From the NCBI GenBank assembly GCA_029062865.1, contig JAIDPG010000187.1, positions 1 through 6,412 of the forward strand: a stretch of DNA of 6,412 bases, given 5' to 3'. The notes beneath the pieces were generated by a model. The model ran no database searches, was not told the origin of the DNA, and was given only the letters and a program-made list of their open reading frames with translations. Below are positions 5,174 to 6,412 of this stretch, one piece after another. Within the stretch, counting starts at the first letter, position 1. The number at the start of each line of letters is the position of its first letter. The position numbers and the translations under genes are program-made. The stretch is from Oscillospiraceae bacterium (GTDB lineage Bacteria > Bacillota > Clostridia > Oscillospirales > Ruminococcaceae).

Positions 5174-6211
5174 TTGAAAATTGTTCTGATATCCTTTGTC
5201 TCGTTGGTTTTAGTGGTTTTAGGCGCTCATGGCATAGGCAGGATTGTCAATAACAGTACCCCCAAAGGTGGGATCAACGAGTCAATGTATGTTGATATAA
5301 ACGGTACAAAGCAATGGATAAACATATACGGAGAAAACATCGAAAATCCCGTACTGCTTTATCTGCACGGCGGACCGGGCTCGGCAACTAGCGGCATTGA
5401 CTACGCTTTTATAAGAAAATGGGCTGATGTATATACTGTTGTGACATGGGATCAGCGCAACTGCGGCAAAAGCTACGACAAATCCCAGAATGACACAAAG
5501 CTCACAAGAGAGCTGTTTCTCGAAGACGGCAAGGAAATGACAGAGTTTCTGCTTAATAAGCTGGAACGCGATAAGATAACTATTCTCGGTCATTCGTGGG
5601 GATCGTTTTACGGGGCAAACCTTGTACTCGAATATCCCGAATTATACGAATGTTTTATCGGAACGGGTCAGCTTGTGGATGTAGACGAAAACGAAAGAGC
5701 CTTTAAGGAAGCCGCAAGCGAATGGGCACAAGGTGACGCGGAGGCTATGGCACTCGTAGAAAAGCTCACACCCGAAAACACCACTATTGAGCATATCACG
5801 ACGCGAAACGAGCTGATGGATAAATACGGATACGGAATGATGGCTGACGGATCCGATTATAACTTGCTCACAACGGTTTTGTTCAATCCCCATTATTCGG
5901 TTATTGACTGGATAAAATATTTTCAGGTGGATATGAGCGTTTATATGGATTTTTTCTCCTCCGAGGAGATGAAAGCGTTCTCGCTTAAAAACAGAACAGA
6001 TTACGATGTCCCGTACTTTAATATTAACGGCGACAAAGACTATCAGACAAACTACAAGCTCTCCGAGGAGTACTTTAACAGCGTGAACGCGCCGTACAAG
6101 AAGCTGTTCATTATGGAAAACACCACGCATGGGCTCTTGGAGTCAAAATCTGAGGAGTTTTCCGAAATAGTTCATGAAATAGCGAAAATTCAAAACGGCG
6201 CTTCATATTAA
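5174..6211 (+). CDS. Membrane-anchored alpha/beta hydrolase, peptidase S33-like
   Basis: The 345 residues counted from TTG 5174 form an alpha/beta-hydrolase of the proline-iminopeptidase (S33) type. After a hydrophobic N-terminal segment (about 3-19), which acts as signal anchor or secretion signal, come LYLHGGPGSA (62-71, oxyanion-hole HGGPG), WDQRNCGKS (92-100, the family's DQRGxGxS), and GHSWGSFYG (139-147) with nucleophile S141. INGDKDY (284-290) gives acid D289 or D287, and TTHG (317-320) gives H319. All triad positions are present, so the enzyme looks catalytically intact; substrates may be small peptides, amides or esters outside the membrane. The start is uncertain. The frame stays open upstream and reads KKFRRVLKIVL, a proper charged n-region, from codons after ATA 5153, where ATG would be expected. 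TTG 5174 is the first standard start. Base composition is visibly more AT-rich than its neighbours (5281-5340 is 32% GC), suggesting separate ancestry. Confidence 0.85.
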   Translation: MKIVLISFVSLVLVVLGAHGIGRIVNNSTPKGGINESMYVDINGTKQWINIYGENIENPVLLYLHGGPGSATSGIDYAFIRKWADVYTVVTWDQRNCGKSYDKSQNDTKLTRELFLEDGKEMTEFLLNKLERDKITILGHSWGSFYGANLVLEYPELYECFIGTGQLVDVDENERAFKEAASEWAQGDAEAMALVEKLTPENTTIEHITTRNELMDKYGYGMMADGSDYNLLTTVLFNPHYSVIDWIKYFQVDMSVYMDFFSSEEMKAFSLKNRTDYDVPYFNINGDKDYQTNYKLSEEYFNSVNAPYKKLFIMENTTHGLLESKSEEFSEIVHEIAKIQNGASY

Positions 6212-6221
6212 GGTAATAATT

Positions 6222-6233
6222 GTGCGCTTGCAC
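6222..6233. promoter_or_regulatory. Inverted repeat GTGC-N4-GCAC before adhE
   Basis: A perfect 4-bp-arm repeat with spacer GCTT lies 27 nt before the adhE ATG, just downstream of the AT-rich string TAATAAT (6214-6220). It may be an operator half-site pair or a small hairpin. It does not fit the Rex consensus (TTGTTAA-N4-TTAACAA) beyond TTGT and a final AA. No -35 box was found, so no promoter is called. Confidence 0.25.
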
Positions 6234-6260
6234 TTAATAAACATAAAAAGGAGAATGACT

Positions 6261-6412
6261 ATGAACTACGAAACAGTAGACAGCGTAGAAAGCTTCGACG
6301 CGGCGTTGGCGCGTGTACGCGCGGCGCAGGAGAAGTTCGCGGAGTACACGCAGGAGCAGGTCGACAGGATTTTTTTGGCGGCGGCTTCGGCGGCGAATAA
6401 GGCGAGAATTCC
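6261..6412 (+). CDS. adhE: Aldehyde-alcohol dehydrogenase AdhE, N-terminal fragment (cut by window edge)
   Basis: Fifty codons are visible from ATG 6261, which has AAGGAG (6248-6253) 7 nt upstream. The protein begins MNYETVDSVESFDAAL and continues with YTQEQVDRIF (29-38) and AANKARI (44-50). This Q-E-Q-V-D-x-I-F ... A-A-N-x-A-R-I-P pattern is the start of the CoA-acylating acetaldehyde dehydrogenase domain found at the N-terminus of AdhE. That enzyme reduces acetyl-CoA to acetaldehyde and then ethanol with NADH in fermenting bacteria. The catalytic Cys, NAD site and C-terminal iron alcohol dehydrogenase domain are outside the window. A single-domain acetaldehyde dehydrogenase (EutE-like) is therefore not excluded. 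It begins 49 nt after the hydrolase stop and may have its own control, given the inverted repeat between them. Confidence 0.75.
   Translation, partial: MNYETVDSVESFDAALARVRAAQEKFAEYTQEQVDRIFLAAASAANKARI

Noticed and set aside
6215..6240. Rex operator before adhE
   Set aside because: Only the outer bases fit TTGTTAA-N4-TTAACAA; the core bases of both arms differ.

Overview
The window reads as a stretch of ordinary chromosome from a Gram-positive anaerobe, most likely a gut-type member of class Clostridia (Oscillospiraceae/Lachnospiraceae-like). The reasons are strong AGGAGG-type ribosome binding sites, textbook sigma-A promoters, an ilvB-ilvN pair, a short Firmicutes-type lipoprotein signal, and the start of an AdhE-type fermentative dehydrogenase. 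Genus or species cannot be named from this sequence. Most coding DNA is GC-rich to the eye, with a visibly more AT-rich hydrolase gene on the right. I see no CRISPR array, transposase, integrase, tRNA or rRNA.

Left part (1-1527, minus strand): three tightly packed genes form one probable operon. In transcription order they are an unrecognised 281-residue cytosolic protein with one CxxC pair, a small HAD-superfamily phosphatase-like protein, and a metallo-beta-lactamase-fold hydrolase. The last overlaps the window edge and stops just inside its first metal-binding His motif.

Centre (1528-1754): a compact divergent control region. Two sigma-A promoters, each with perfect TTGACA and TATAAT hexamers and a 17-bp spacer, fire away from each other with 27 bp between their -35 boxes. 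The rightward one carries a 13-bp palindrome over its -35 box. Its transcript has a roughly 90-nt leader with two consecutive short stem-loops and a competing pairing.

Right part (1755-6412, plus strand): ilvB and ilvN encode the catalytic and regulatory subunits of acetohydroxyacid synthase, the first committed step of branched-chain amino acid synthesis. They are 2 nt apart, with the ilvN ribosome binding site inside ilvB. A 370-residue lipoprotein of unknown role follows, then a membrane-anchored S33-type alpha/beta hydrolase whose start codon is anomalous. The window ends in the first 50 codons of a probable adhE (acetaldehyde/alcohol dehydrogenase). No intrinsic terminator with a U-tract is evident between any of these genes, so where transcripts end is not resolved.

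I found no convincing new multi-gene system. The items most worth a second look are the apparently lost or non-standard start codon of the hydrolase, the paired consensus promoters with the palindrome and leader, and the unknown first gene of the leftward operon.
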